In this document: in pieces, positions 14,750 to 14,890 of the stretch | Layout: each line of letters begins with the position of its first letter | Position numbering within the stretch: position 1 is the stretch's first letter | Assembly: GCA_014377055.1 (NCBI GenBank) | Contig: JACMQJ010000049.1 | Location: 1 to 14,890, forward strand | DNA: 14,890 nucleotides | Reading direction: 5' to 3' | From: Candidatus Sericytochromatia bacterium | GTDB lineage: Bacteria > Cyanobacteriota > Sericytochromatia > UBA7694 > JACMQJ01 | The notes under the pieces: model-generated | Told to the model about the DNA's origin: nothing | The model's input: the letters and a program-made list of their open reading frames with translations, nothing else | Database searches by the model: none | Translations under genes and position numbers: made by a program

Positions 14750-14890
14750 TGGAGTATACCCGAAAAGTTGGACAGATATAATATCACTTAACATTGTATA
14801 TTAGAATACAATAATTCAGCCTCATTAGGAGTTAAGTACCCTAATGTAGAATGCCTTCTTTTCTTGTTATAGAAGACCTCAATAAACTCA
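14750..14890 (-). mobile_element. IS3-family insertion sequence, right end (partial)
   Basis: The end of an IS3-family element that runs out of the window. On the minus strand, the transposase reading frame (14889-14788) is followed by the element's terminal sequence. Read inward on the plus strand from 14750, that sequence is TGGAGTATACCCGAAAAGTT and then GGACA. A 5'-TG start and an AAAAGTTGGACA-type inverted repeat are typical of IS3-family ends. The other end and the target duplication cannot be seen. Confidence 0.75.
14788..14889 (-). CDS. IS3-family transposase (OrfB), C-terminal end
   Basis: The last 33 codons of an IS3-family DDE transposase, too short to stand out as an ORF. The translated end contains FIEVFYNKKRRHSTLGYLTP followed by NEAELLY, the standard C-terminal signature of the rve integrase domain in IS3/IS150-type OrfB proteins. 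The final catalytic Glu lies outside the window. The stop is TAA at 14790-14788. The ATG of the frame reading into the Rpn remnant (14794-14792) overlaps the last codons, so ribosomes could in principle re-initiate there. Confidence 0.88.
   Translation of the reverse strand, partial: EFIEVFYNKKRRHSTLGYLTPNEAELLYSNIQC

Overview
The window is about 15 kb of AT-rich chromosome (GC roughly 30% by eye) from a flagellated, Gram-negative-type bacterium. The evidence for this is a flagellar hook/rod-family protein, a FliH/FliI export pair, the tail of a ClpA-type AAA+ unfoldase, RapZ and a Kup potassium transporter. I cannot fix the taxon. The ClpA-like tail and RapZ fit Proteobacteria or a deep-branching low-GC lineage. 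The RRM protein and the TPR-bearing glycosyltransferase also occur in Cyanobacteria/Melainabacteria-type lineages. The photolyase reads most like Bacteroidetes homologues and may have been acquired by transfer.

Layout. Positions 1-312 hold the 3' end of a clpA-like gene. A well-formed sigma70-type promoter (399-427) and a hairpin at the predicted transcript 5' end precede a 590-aa hook/rod-family protein (602-2374), followed 12 bases later by rapZ with a TTG start (2387-3298). A perfect 38-bp palindrome (3297-3334) terminates rapZ and the convergent minus-strand cluster. In transcription order that cluster is a 110-aa unknown protein (8552-8220), a TPR glycosyltransferase (8210-7065), kup (6988-4904) and an amino-acid permease (4802-3348). 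Divergently, an unusually long FliH-like protein (8753-10441) and the FliI ATPase (10478-11863) form a two-gene operon that ends at a strong terminator. Two minus-strand single genes follow: a small RRM RNA-binding protein (12261-11989) and a CPD-type photolyase (13786-12485).

The right end (13787-14890) is degraded accessory DNA. It holds two diverged ~140-bp direct repeats exactly 210 bp apart. Next comes the 3' part of an Rpn/PD-(D/E)XK-type nuclease gene whose 5' end was removed by an IS3-family element. The last ~33 residues of the transposase and its terminal inverted repeat lie at the window edge.

How the genes relate. The flagellar genes sit in two separated places (hook protein; FliH-FliI) rather than in one large operon. 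Between them are transport genes and a glycosyltransferase that could, by inference only, act on surface or flagellar proteins. The strongest candidates for new biology are the 562-aa FliH with an acidic, motif-repeated N-terminal half, the lectin-like central region of the hook-family protein, and the duplicated intergenic element with a conserved minus-strand reading frame. I found no CRISPR array, tRNA, rRNA or intact defence or secretion island.
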